The notes: generated from the sequence alone by a model not told the origin. Positions 46,441-53,006 are shown, numbered from the stretch's first letter. The stretch: DNA of 64,000 bases from a bacterium (GCA_021850985.1 JAJZJX010000005.1:1-64000), one strand, 5' to 3'. Numbers and translations: made by a program.

Positions 46441-46615
46441 ATGGCTTTTTACATAAATAGATTTTCAGGGATTGAACGGAAAACTTATGAAGTAGAAATC
46501 ATTACGCCGATGTTTTTAGGAGGCGCCGATACTAAAAAAATGGGATAAAAAAGATAAATTATCTTGCAAACAAGAAGAAAAAGTTAAAAAAATTAAATCA
46601 ATATTAAACGAATAA
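46441..46615 (+). pseudogene. cmr1: cmr1 remnant (type III-B effector RAMP), truncated
   Basis: A GGGGGA ribosome-binding site precedes an ATG and 35 codons whose middle, YEVEIITPMFLGGAD, is the characteristic N-terminus of Cmr1, the crRNA 3'-end-binding RAMP of type III-B complexes. Cmr1 normally exceeds 250 aa. Here a stop follows an A7 run at 46534-46540. Removing one A opens the frame into KWDKKDKLSCKQEEKVKKIK and a further SILNE before the stop at 46613-46615, possibly the fused C-terminus of another gene after a deletion. Cmr2-Cmr6 are absent. The remainder of the effector cassette has evidently been lost. Confidence 0.65.
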
Positions 46616-46641
46616 AATGTGAAAAATTAAGGTTTGTGTAA

Positions 46642-46776
46642 ATGTCTAAGATAATAGTGTCTTTAGTTTCTAAGCAGACCATTCCTAATGTAACGTTTAT
46701 TGAAGCCAATAGCGATTCTGCCTTGATACCTTGTCACCCCGCTTGGCATCACGCTATTGACATCTTGAAATCATAA
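46642..46776 (+). pseudogene. N-terminal stub of a DUF1887 (Card1/Can2-like) CARF nuclease
   Basis: The 44-codon frame starts SKIIVSLVSKQTIPNVTFIE, which closely resembles the first strand and turn of DUF1887 CARF proteins. Those proteins are cyclic-oligoadenylate-activated nucleases accompanying type III CRISPR systems. The rest of the CARF domain and the nuclease domain are missing; after about 25 codons the sequence diverges into unrelated repeat-like DNA (CCTTGTCACCCCGCTTGGCA) and stops. This is too short to be functional. Family identity rests on about 20 residues, so it is likely but not certain. Confidence 0.55.
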
Positions 46777-46819
46777 TATTATAATATTGTCAAGTTAAGA
46801 ATTTACGGAGGTTTTAAAA

Positions 46820-47059
46820 ATGAATTCGGCTACTACACTTCGGCTTCCCGAAGATAAATTGAAATTAATAAGGGCAATAGCAGGATATGAAAATAGACAT
46901 CTTTCCGACATATTTTTAGAGCTTGCAGACGAATATATAGAAAGGAGCAGAGAAACGCTTGAGCTTTTAAATATTCCAGGTTTTGCAAAGGAATGCAAAA
47001 AAGGGCTTGCCGAAATAAAAAAGGGCAAAGGAAAGACGTTAAGTGAACTGGACGATTAA
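46820..47059 (+). CDS. RelB/ribbon-helix-helix-type antitoxin
   Basis: The 79-aa protein starts with a short beta-strand plus helix DNA-binding region (ATTLRLPEDKLKLIRAIAGY), as in ribbon-helix-helix antitoxins, and has an acidic/basic C-terminal tail that would bind the toxin. A perfect GGAGG Shine-Dalgarno lies 8 nt upstream. The stop overlaps the toxin start by 17 bp, the standard arrangement for co-translated antitoxin-toxin pairs. It lies between the truncated effector genes and cas1. Confidence 0.8.
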   Translation: MNSATTLRLPEDKLKLIRAIAGYENRHLSDIFLELADEYIERSRETLELLNIPGFAKECKKGLAEIKKGKGKTLSELDD

Positions 47060-47312
47060 ATTCTCCTCTATAGCAGAAAAGCATTATACCAAATTAGATA
47101 AGAAGCTAAAAAAAAGAATAAAAGAAAAGCTTATCGAAATAGCATTATTGGAAAATCCTCCGGAACATTCTCAAGTCAAACCGCTTACCGGAGAATTAAG
47201 AGATTTTTACAGGCTGAGGGTTGGTGATTACAGATTAATATTTTCTTTGATTAAAGAAGAAAAAATTATAGCCGTGGTAAACATTACTTCGAGAAGTGGC
47301 ATTTATAAATAA
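47043..47312 (+). CDS. RelE/ParE-family toxin
   Basis: The 89-aa protein fits the RelE/ParE fold: WTIKFSSIAEKHYTKLDKKL at the N-terminus, LLENPPEHSQVKPLTGELRD in the middle, and the signature FYRLRVGDYRLIFSL near 56-70, which carries the basic residues of RelE-type mRNA interferases. The start is GTG inside the antitoxin gene. It would cleave ribosome-bound mRNA or poison gyrase depending on the branch. RelE is favoured by the R-x-R-x-GDYR motif. Confidence 0.85.
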   Translation: MNWTIKFSSIAEKHYTKLDKKLKKRIKEKLIEIALLENPPEHSQVKPLTGELRDFYRLRVGDYRLIFSLIKEEKIIAVVNITSRSGIYK

Positions 47313-47400
47313 AAAGCCATTGTTTTTTCTGATGTTCAACCTCCGCTGCATAATCTTTATGCATTGATAATTTATGGTTTTTTAAAATTGGTAGCCAGTT

Positions 47401-48498
47401 ATGTCAATAATCTATATAGTTTCTGATTATGGAAAGCTTGTAAAGAACGGTGACGTTTTACAGTTAAAAAAAGGCGACGATATTTTTAAAACCGTTTTTC
47501 CTTTTAAAACTGAACAGTTAGTCATAATAGGCAATATAGAAATTACGTCTCCTGCCCTGAGAATGCTGATGCATCATAACATAGATGCCATTTTTCTTGG
47601 TACCAACGGCAAATTTAACGGTAAAATTACATTTCAGGACGGAAAGAGCAAAAACGTATTTTTAAGGCAAAAACAGTATAAGCTATTAGATGATGAAGAT
47701 TTTTGCTTAAAAATAGCAAAGTCCATTGTTTCTGCAAAACTTCAAAATCAGTATAGTTTTATGCAGAGAATTAAAAGAAAAAGAGACGGCGACCCTTCCA
47801 TAACTAAAAATATAGATAATATGAAAAATATTACCGATGCCGTATATGAATCAAAAGATATAGAGCAATTGCGCGGCTATGAAGGACTTGGCGCAAAATA
47901 TTATTTTGAAGTATTTAAATACGCTATAGATTCCGAATGGGCAAAATTTAACGGCAGAAACAGACGTCCGCCGAAAGATAGCGTGAATGCAATTTTAAGT
48001 TTGCTATACACGCTTGTACTTTTCAGGGTAGATGCCGCATTAGAATCGGCAGGTCTCGATAGTTATGTAGGATACTTCCACAGCATAGACTACAGTCGCA
48101 AAGCCCTTGCCTTAGATTTACTGGAAGAGTATAGAACGCCGATAGCCGATACGCTGACCGCCGCCTTGTTTAATTTGGGAGTTTTAGAAAAAGAAGATTT
48201 CATAGAAACGGTGTTTTCAAAAAATGACGAAGAATTTCCGCTCGAGATAGAAGCGGACGATAACGATGAAAAAGACGATAATAAGTTTATTTCTTCGGAA
48301 ACGAAAGGAGTTTTGCTGACAAAACAAGGAATGAGAAAAGTATTGGCACAGTTTGAACGAAAATTGGACACAGAAGCTTATTATCAACCGTTAGGAAGAA
48401 ATATAACGTACAAAGATCTATTTTTCGAACAGGCAAAACATTTCAGAATGGTAATTAACGGAGAAGAAAGTAATTATAAGCCTTTAACGCAGAGATAA
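47401..48498 (+). CDS. cas1: CRISPR-associated integrase Cas1
   Basis: Cas1 is the catalytic subunit of the spacer integrase. The 365-aa protein has an N-terminal beta domain (SIIYIVSDYGKLVKNGDVLQ) and a helical C-terminal domain with the metal-binding residues: Glu in RGYEGLGAKYYFEVF near 159-173, His in VGYFHSIDY near 223 and Asp/Glu in ALALDLLEEYR near 236-246. A long acidic insertion (EIEADDNDEKDDNKF near 281-295) is present. The start follows GCCAGTTATG without a good Shine-Dalgarno. All catalytic residues appear intact. Confidence 0.95.
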   Translation: MSIIYIVSDYGKLVKNGDVLQLKKGDDIFKTVFPFKTEQLVIIGNIEITSPALRMLMHHNIDAIFLGTNGKFNGKITFQDGKSKNVFLRQKQYKLLDDEDFCLKIAKSIVSAKLQNQYSFMQRIKRKRDGDPSITKNIDNMKNITDAVYESKDIEQLRGYEGLGAKYYFEVFKYAIDSEWAKFNGRNRRPPKDSVNAILSLLYTLVLFRVDAALESAGLDSYVGYFHSIDYSRKALALDLLEEYRTPIADTLTAALFNLGVLEKEDFIETVFSKNDEEFPLEIEADDNDEKDDNKFISSETKGVLLTKQGMRKVLAQFERKLDTEAYYQPLGRNITYKDLFFEQAKHFRMVINGEESNYKPLTQR

Positions 48499-48507
48499 TA
48501 TGCAAAA

Positions 48508-48783
48508 ATGATATATATGATATGCTATGACATAACAAATGCTAAAAGACTGGGAAAAACGGCGAAGATTTTGAAAAATTACGGCATAAGAATACAGAAA
48601 TCGTTTTTTCAGTGTGAAATATCGAAAGATATGCTTGATAAATTATCAAAAGATATTCTTAGTGTTATTGATGTATCAAAAGATAAACTTTATATCTATC
48701 CTCTTTGCAACTCCTGCTTAAAAAATGTTAAGTTTGACGGAACTGGAGAAATGGCAAAAATTGAAACATTCGAAATTTTATGA
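48508..48783 (+). CDS. cas2: CRISPR-associated protein Cas2 (first copy)
   Basis: The 91-aa protein has the Cas2 ferredoxin fold beginning IYMICYDITNAKRLGKTAKI, with the conserved first-strand Asp (YDI), then GIRIQKSFFQCEIS and a C-terminal strand segment LYIYPLCNSCLKN. Cas2 bridges Cas1 dimers in the integrase complex. It starts 10 bp after cas1. A second, clearly different Cas2 gene follows. Confidence 0.92.
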   Translation: MIYMICYDITNAKRLGKTAKILKNYGIRIQKSFFQCEISKDMLDKLSKDILSVIDVSKDKLYIYPLCNSCLKNVKFDGTGEMAKIETFEIL

Positions 48784-48811
48784 TATTATCATAAATATAA
48801 AATGTTTCGCT

Positions 48812-49093
48812 ATGAAAAAATGGCTTATAATATACGATATAAAAAACGAAAAAAGGCTTGGCAAGGTTGCTAAGATTATTAACGAATACGGAGAAAGGGT
48901 TCAAAAATCGGTTTTTGAATGCGAATTCAATGATAAAGTTTTGCAGCGTATTAGAATCAGGATTAATAAAATATTGGAAAAAGAAGATTATATAGTTTAC
49001 TTCAATATATGCCAAACCGATTGGCAGAAAAGAATTAAATATGGTCCAAAAGTTAATGCAGATATAGAGGAAAAGAGTTTTTATATAATTTAA
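48812..49093 (+). CDS. cas2: CRISPR-associated protein Cas2 (second, divergent copy)
   Basis: The ORF track opens at 48725, but the family start is the ATG at 48812 (MKKWLIIYDIKNEKRLGKVA), giving 93 aa. It keeps the conserved Asp and the GERVQKSVFECEFN segment parallel to GIRIQKSFFQCEIS of the first copy, with clearly different sequence elsewhere. It begins 28 bp after the first cas2 and ends 246 bp before the first repeat. Both copies look intact, so this is an ancient duplication or acquisition rather than a recent repeat. Confidence 0.9.
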   Translation: MKKWLIIYDIKNEKRLGKVAKIINEYGERVQKSVFECEFNDKVLQRIRIRINKILEKEDYIVYFNICQTDWQKRIKYGPKVNADIEEKSFYII

Positions 49094-49339
49094 TTTGTAT
49101 TTTCGCCGACCTTATTTTAATTTTTTATATAGCAAATTAAATATTATCTCAAATTATTGTTATATAAGGATAAATCGGGATTTTGGCATTTTGCTATTAT
49201 TAAGAGGTTTGCGAATCAGTTAAAACTTGAATTTCAAAGATATTTTAATGAAAAAAAGTTCAGTTATTATTAATTGTTATTTAGGTTCGCGAAATCGGTC
49301 TTTGACATTAACGAAATATGTATTGTTAAACAAGTCGCT
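49094..49339 (+). promoter_or_regulatory. CRISPR leader
   Basis: This AT-rich non-coding stretch between the second cas2 and the first repeat is the expected leader. A TTGACA hexamer at 49302-49307 lies about 33 bp before the first repeat and could be the -35 of the array promoter; the -10 near GTTAAA is weak. The palindrome TTCGCGAA is at 49286-49293. Confidence 0.7.
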
Positions 49340-50754
49340 ATTGAAATTTCTGACCTGTTTGAAGGGATTGCGACAAATGTTATTTTTTTTATTGACATAT
49401 AACATTAATTATTGAAATTTCTGACCTGTTTGAAGGGATTGCGACCTGGTCGTGAAGATTCTATCGCTTCCAATAATATTTATTGAAATTTCTGACCTGT
49501 TTGAAGGGATTGCGACGTCAATCTGCTCTTTTTTTAATAGTAATTCTTTATAGGATTGAAATTTCTGACCTGTTTGAAGGGATTGCGACCGATCCCGTTT
49601 TTTATAAAACGGATACTGCAAATAAATTATTGAAATTTCTGACCTGTTTGAAGGGATTGCGACCTTCGTCCATAATAATATTATGTAATTCTTTTACTGC
49701 TATTGAAATTTCTGACCTGTTTGAAGGGATTGCGACCCGCAAAGCGAAAATAGCTAAGCGGCTTTTTGGATATTATTGAAATTTCTGACCTGTTTGAAGG
49801 GATTGCGACTGCTTTTTCAAGTGTTATAGATGGAAAAAAGTCTCTATTGAAATTTCTGACCTGTTTGAAGGGATTGCGACTCAATTTCTTCAATGATGTT
49901 ATTCGTGATAATTTGATTGAAATTTCTGACCTGTTTGAAGGGATTGCGACTTGAATTCTCATTTTTAAATCCTCGCTTAAGATTTATTATTGAAATTTCT
50001 GACCTGTTTGAAGGGATTGCGACATTTTACGCCTCCTTGAAATTAAAAATTTATTATTTTCTATTGAAATTTCTGACCTGTTTGAAGGGATTGCGACGAA
50101 AAAATTTTTTTAATTTGAGAAAAAAAATCCTATTGAAATTTCTGACCTGTTTGAAGGGATTGCGACTTTTAAATTTAATTTTATGTTATTTTCTATCTTT
50201 AATTATTGAAATTTCTGACCTGTTTGAAGGGATTGCGACCCACCCGCAAAACTCGCATTTAGCGTCGATATATTTTATTGAAATTTCTGACCTGTTTGAA
50301 GGGATTGCGACAATAAACTAATTTTTTATTTACGTGAGGTTTAGCATATTGAAATTTCTGACCTGTTTGAAGGGATTGCGACCCATCCGCTTCATTCAAA
50401 TCTCTAATGAGACTTGAATATATTGAAATTTCTGACCTGTTTGAAGGGATTGCGACTTTACGTGAGGTTTAGCATTGCTAACAATGCTTTTTTATTGAAA
50501 TTTCTGACCTGTTTGAAGGGATTGCGACCGAATATGCCCCTGTCGCAAACGATAATACCGTCGTTTATATTGAAATTTCTGACCTGTTTGAAGGGATTGC
50601 GACAAGGTTAAATAAATACCTGCTTTAGCTTACAGTAATGATTTAAATTGAAATTTCTGACCTGTTTGAAGGGATTGCGACCTAAAAAATTATCTTTTGG
50701 TTTCTGCATTAATTGGTTTATTGAAATTTCTGACCTGTTTGAAGGGATTGCGAC
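49340..50754 (+). CRISPR. CRISPR array, 20 repeats of 35 bp and 19 spacers of 34-43 bp
   Basis: Twenty identical 35-bp repeats begin ATTGAAATTTCTGACCTG and end GAAGGGATTGCGAC. I placed their starts at 49340, 49411, 49482, 49555, 49629, 49702, 49775, 49846, 49916, 49989, 50063, 50132, 50205, 50277, 50348, 50422, 50494, 50569, 50647 and 50720. The final 8 nt ATTGCGAC equal the crRNA 5' handle known from Thermus type III complexes. That handle, the upstream leader and cas genes, and the degenerate distal repeat at 53006 all say the array is transcribed on the plus strand. Spacers 14 and 16 overlap by 19 nt. Confidence 0.98.
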
Positions 50755-50905
50755 TTATTTATCGCTTTCGGAATTAGAAGAACATTTATTTGCCGCAATT
50801 AAATTTAAAGATTATAAACATATGCCTTATGTTAGAAATACTATTAATCGTCGCACGAGATTAGATGAAGTAAAAAGTAAAGAGGTAAATAATACCAGTC
50901 GATAA
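50755..50905 (+). pseudogene. Protein-like fragment abutting the last array repeat
   Basis: Directly after repeat 20 the plus strand reads as about 49 codons (YLSLSELEEHLFAAIKFKDY, later MPYVRNTINRRTRLDEVKSK) ending in TAA at 50903-50905. There is no start codon of its own; the ORF track only opens through the repeat. The residue pattern is that of a real helical protein, but I do not recognise it. It is probably the 3' end of a gene whose 5' part was replaced at the array edge. Confidence 0.4.
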
Positions 50906-50957
50906 TTTTTTATTAATTATGGTAAAATTATTTTTAAAAATAATCCAGGAGGTCATT

Positions 50958-51412
50958 ATGAAAAAAAGAAAATCTATTTACTGCTTTTATTCGCTTTAGT
51001 TCTTGCCGCTATGCCGGCAATGTCCGGCTGCGCTCCGGACAGAGTTCTTGAAATTATCCCCGCGTGAGTCTTTTATCCTGTTAAAATACTTTCGGTAAGT
51101 CCGGCGAACGGCGCTGCGGACGTCAGCAAAAATGTCGTCGTGAAAGCTGCTTTTAATGAAGCGCTTAATCCTCTTTCTTTTAACCGCGGCACGTTTTTAT
51201 TAATCGGTCCGGACGGTCATAAAGTGCCCGGCAAGGTTTACTACAACCCAAATTCTTTGACTAGTTATATAGCAACCTTTACTCCGCTCGTTCCTCTTAG
51301 GCCGAATACCGAATACACGGCGGAGCTCACTACCGGAATTATGGGAAATTTAAAGCAGCACCTCGCAAAGAACTATATTTGGAAATTTACGACAGGGAAT
51401 GAGCTTCGCTGA
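50958..51412 (+). pseudogene. Broken Ig-like (Big_5-type) domain lipoprotein gene
   Basis: An AGGAGG ribosome-binding site and ATG begin a lipoprotein signal, which an added A in the A7 run after the ATG would open to YLLLLFALVLAAMPAMSGCA (lipobox with Cys). The same frame then meets TGA at 51065-51067, after which it continues VKILSVSPANGAADVSKN and NPLSFNRGTFLLIGPDG to KNYIWKFTTGNELR. That is the pattern of SbsA/Big_5 bacterial Ig-like domains. Two disruptions (frameshift and stop) make it a pseudogene. A strong terminator follows. Confidence 0.65.
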
Positions 51413-51451
51413 ACTTCGTTTGAATATCAAGAGCTAAAGACCAAAGACCGA

Positions 51452-51477
51452 AAAGCCCGCACGAAGCGGGCTTTTTT
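51452..51477. terminator. Bidirectional rho-independent terminator
   Basis: AAAGCCCGC-ACGAA-GCGGGCTTT followed by TTTT forms a GC-rich stem with A-run on one side and T-run on the other. It separates the lipoprotein pseudogene (plus) from the nucleotidyltransferase gene (minus) and can terminate both. Confidence 0.9.
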
Positions 51478-51499
51478 ATTGATGAAACCGGAAGACCGA

Positions 51500-52186
51500 C
51501 TACCTGTCCCAACCTCTTCCGTTATCCTGGCCTTTCTTTGAAAGCCGGTCGGAAAAGGCGTCGGGTGTAGATTGTGTATTAGATTTAATACTTGATTTAT
51601 TAGTCATTTCTTTATTCTCTTTGACAGTTGATTTTTGCATTTGCAGCGACTCAACTATTTCTTCTATGCCGTATAAAACCTTTGGTTGAATTAAATTATC
51701 CGGATAAAATTTTTCAACTAAAGAAATAACCTGATTTTTGGTATTAAGACCTGTTATTTGAATTAAATTTTTTATATCTTCAACGTCTGAAGAATTTTCT
51801 AATCCACCTATTCTCATAGCCATGCATTTCATAGCTAAAAGATACTCTGCCGTGGGAGTGAATATACGCAATCCTTTAGTTTCGGAATTTTCAGGAAGTT
51901 CCAAAAATAATTGTCTTTCCTCATTATTAGATAAAAAACCCTTTACGCCATCGTTTAGCCAATCTTCAGGGAGATCTCTTTCCTGAGCAATTTGTTGCGC
52001 AATATTTTTTAAATAACTTGCATCATTATATATTGCAACGTCAACATCTCTCGTAGATTTTCTGAATTCCCAAGATAACACTATAGCGGAGCCTCCGTAT
52101 ATTCCAATCTCGACCGTTTTATTCTGTTTTAAAACAGTTTCGGCTATATCGTTAAGTGCTTCTAATATTTCTTGTTTTGAAAGCAT
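51500..52186 (-). CDS. DUF6036-like nucleotidyltransferase, probable toxin-antitoxin component
   Basis: The 228-aa protein has an N-terminal nucleotidyltransferase fold (VEIGIYGGSAIVLSWEFRKS near 26-45, then TRDVDVAIY near 46-54 with the D-x-D metal pair) and a helical region (YLLAMKCMAMRIGGLENSSD near 109-128, DVEDIKNLIQ) typical of AbiEii/DUF6036-type proteins. A hydrophilic tail of about 45 residues ends it. It lies 10 bp downstream of a small conserved protein gene, and such pairs often act as toxin-antitoxin or phage-defence modules. That role is inferred. Confidence 0.65.
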   Translation of the reverse strand: MLSKQEILEALNDIAETVLKQNKTVEIGIYGGSAIVLSWEFRKSTRDVDVAIYNDASYLKNIAQQIAQERDLPEDWLNDGVKGFLSNNEERQLFLELPENSETKGLRIFTPTAEYLLAMKCMAMRIGGLENSSDVEDIKNLIQITGLNTKNQVISLVEKFYPDNLIQPKVLYGIEEIVESLQMQKSTVKENKEMTNKSSIKSNTQSTPDAFSDRLSKKGQDNGRGWDR

Positions 52187-52196
52187 AAAAGTCTCC

Positions 52197-52598
52197 TTAT
52201 GCCCTATTTAATGCGTTTTCAGAAATAAATAGTAATCTTTTCCTAAACGGAACGGGGCTTTCTTTTAATAATAAAGGTTTTATTTTTTGAAGTCCGCCCG
52301 CAAAAAACGGTTCTTTCAAAAATCTTTTTTTATCATATACCCATAAAGGCACATCAAGATGATATTTAACTGCTAAATATTCCGCTACTGCGGCTAAATA
52401 AGCATTTTTAACATTTCCATTATCAACCGTCTCAAGGCTTAGCGGTTCTTCTTGAATATGTAGAAAATCGTGGTTAAGGTAAAATTCGTCTAAAAATTCT
52501 CTGACGAGAAAATCAAAAGATTCACCCTTTAAGTGTCTTTCCGACACTTCCATAAGCGAATACGGACGGCCTATTTTTTTATCTATTATCTTTTCCAT
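52197..52598 (-). CDS. Small protein paired with DUF6036-like nucleotidyltransferase
   Basis: The 133-aa soluble protein (SLMEVSERHLKGESFDFLVR, EFYLNHDFLHIQEEPLSLET, YLAAVAEYLAVKYHLDVPLW) has no motif I can name. It precedes the nucleotidyltransferase gene by 10 bp in the same direction, so the two form a bicistron. The arrangement and size suggest the partner, perhaps antitoxin, of the nucleotidyltransferase. The ATG at 52596-52598 has a weak ribosome-binding site. Function unknown. Confidence 0.6.
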   Translation of the reverse strand: MEKIIDKKIGRPYSLMEVSERHLKGESFDFLVREFLDEFYLNHDFLHIQEEPLSLETVDNGNVKNAYLAAVAEYLAVKYHLDVPLWVYDKKRFLKEPFFAGGLQKIKPLLLKESPVPFRKRLLFISENALNRA

Positions 52599-52658
52599 AT
52601 TATTATATTATATCATACCCTACTTTCAGTTCTTTAACCTTTTTCAGTTCTTCCTGAC
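52599..52658. other. Short spacer upstream of the nucleotidyltransferase bicistron
   Basis: This about 60-bp stretch lies between the start of the small protein (minus) and the stop of the pseudogene fragment. It should hold the bicistron promoter. I see no clear -35/-10 pair. Confidence 0.4.
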
Positions 52659-52897
52659 TTACCTCTTTTTCCAGCCCTTGCGGTCATGAGCCCATGCTAA
52701 TCCCATTTTTTTAACCGCGTCTTTCACGGCGTAAGTCTTTACGTCGCCTTTGTCGTTTAAGACTATCGTGACTTTTTCTGTCGGCTCTTTAACGTCTTTT
52801 TTTGACTCCGGGTGCTGCCGGTTTAGTTTCCGTTAGCGAGTCCAAAAAAGTTCTATACGTTTTATACGTAATTTTTATTCCGATAGAATTTAGGGCT
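52659..52897 (-). pseudogene. C-terminal fragment of an unidentified protein, frameshifted
   Basis: On the minus strand the fragment reads from the array side NSIGIKITYKTYRTFLDSLT and then TETKPAAPGVKK. A single-base shift in the A7 run near 52797-52803 leads into DVKEPTEKVTIVLNDKGDVK, KTYAVKDAVKKMGLAWAHDR and GWKKR, stop at 52659. The 5' part is cut off precisely at the CRISPR repeat at 52898. I do not recognise the family; the VTIVLNDKGDVKTYAVKDA part looks like a small beta-hairpin domain. Confidence 0.5.
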
Positions 52898-53006
52898 ATT
52901 GAAATTTCTGACCTGTTTGAAGGGATTGCGACAATAGCCTGCTGCGGTTCTATAAAAGAGGCTTTGGCGGGATTGAAATTTCTGACCTGCATGTAGGGAT
53001 TGCGAC
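52898..53006 (+). CRISPR. Distal CRISPR fragment: 2 repeats, 1 spacer, terminal repeat degenerate
   Basis: A perfect copy of the array repeat (52898-52932), a 39-bp spacer (52933-52971) and a final repeat (52972-53006) follow in the same orientation as the main array. The last repeat differs at three positions in its middle (TTTGAA reads CATGTA). Decay of the leader-distal terminal repeat is typical, so this looks like the true end of the array, separated from repeat 20 by 2143 bp. Confidence 0.93.

Noticed and set aside
48725-48811. N-terminal extension of the second Cas2 as annotated in the ORF track
   Set aside because: These codons overlap the first cas2 and do not match Cas2; the ATG at 48812 gives the normal family start.
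50457-50493. Spacer 16 hairpin as a genuine terminator of an adjacent gene
   Set aside because: It lies within a spacer acquired from elsewhere. In reverse complement the sequence reads as the end of an ORF, so the hairpin may be incidental; only a possible effect on array transcription is kept as a finding.
49409-50611. Many ORFs across the CRISPR array (proteins repeating LLKFLTCLKGLR, IEISDLFEGIAT or VAIPSNRSEIS)
   Set aside because: They are translations of the repeat in different frames, not genes.
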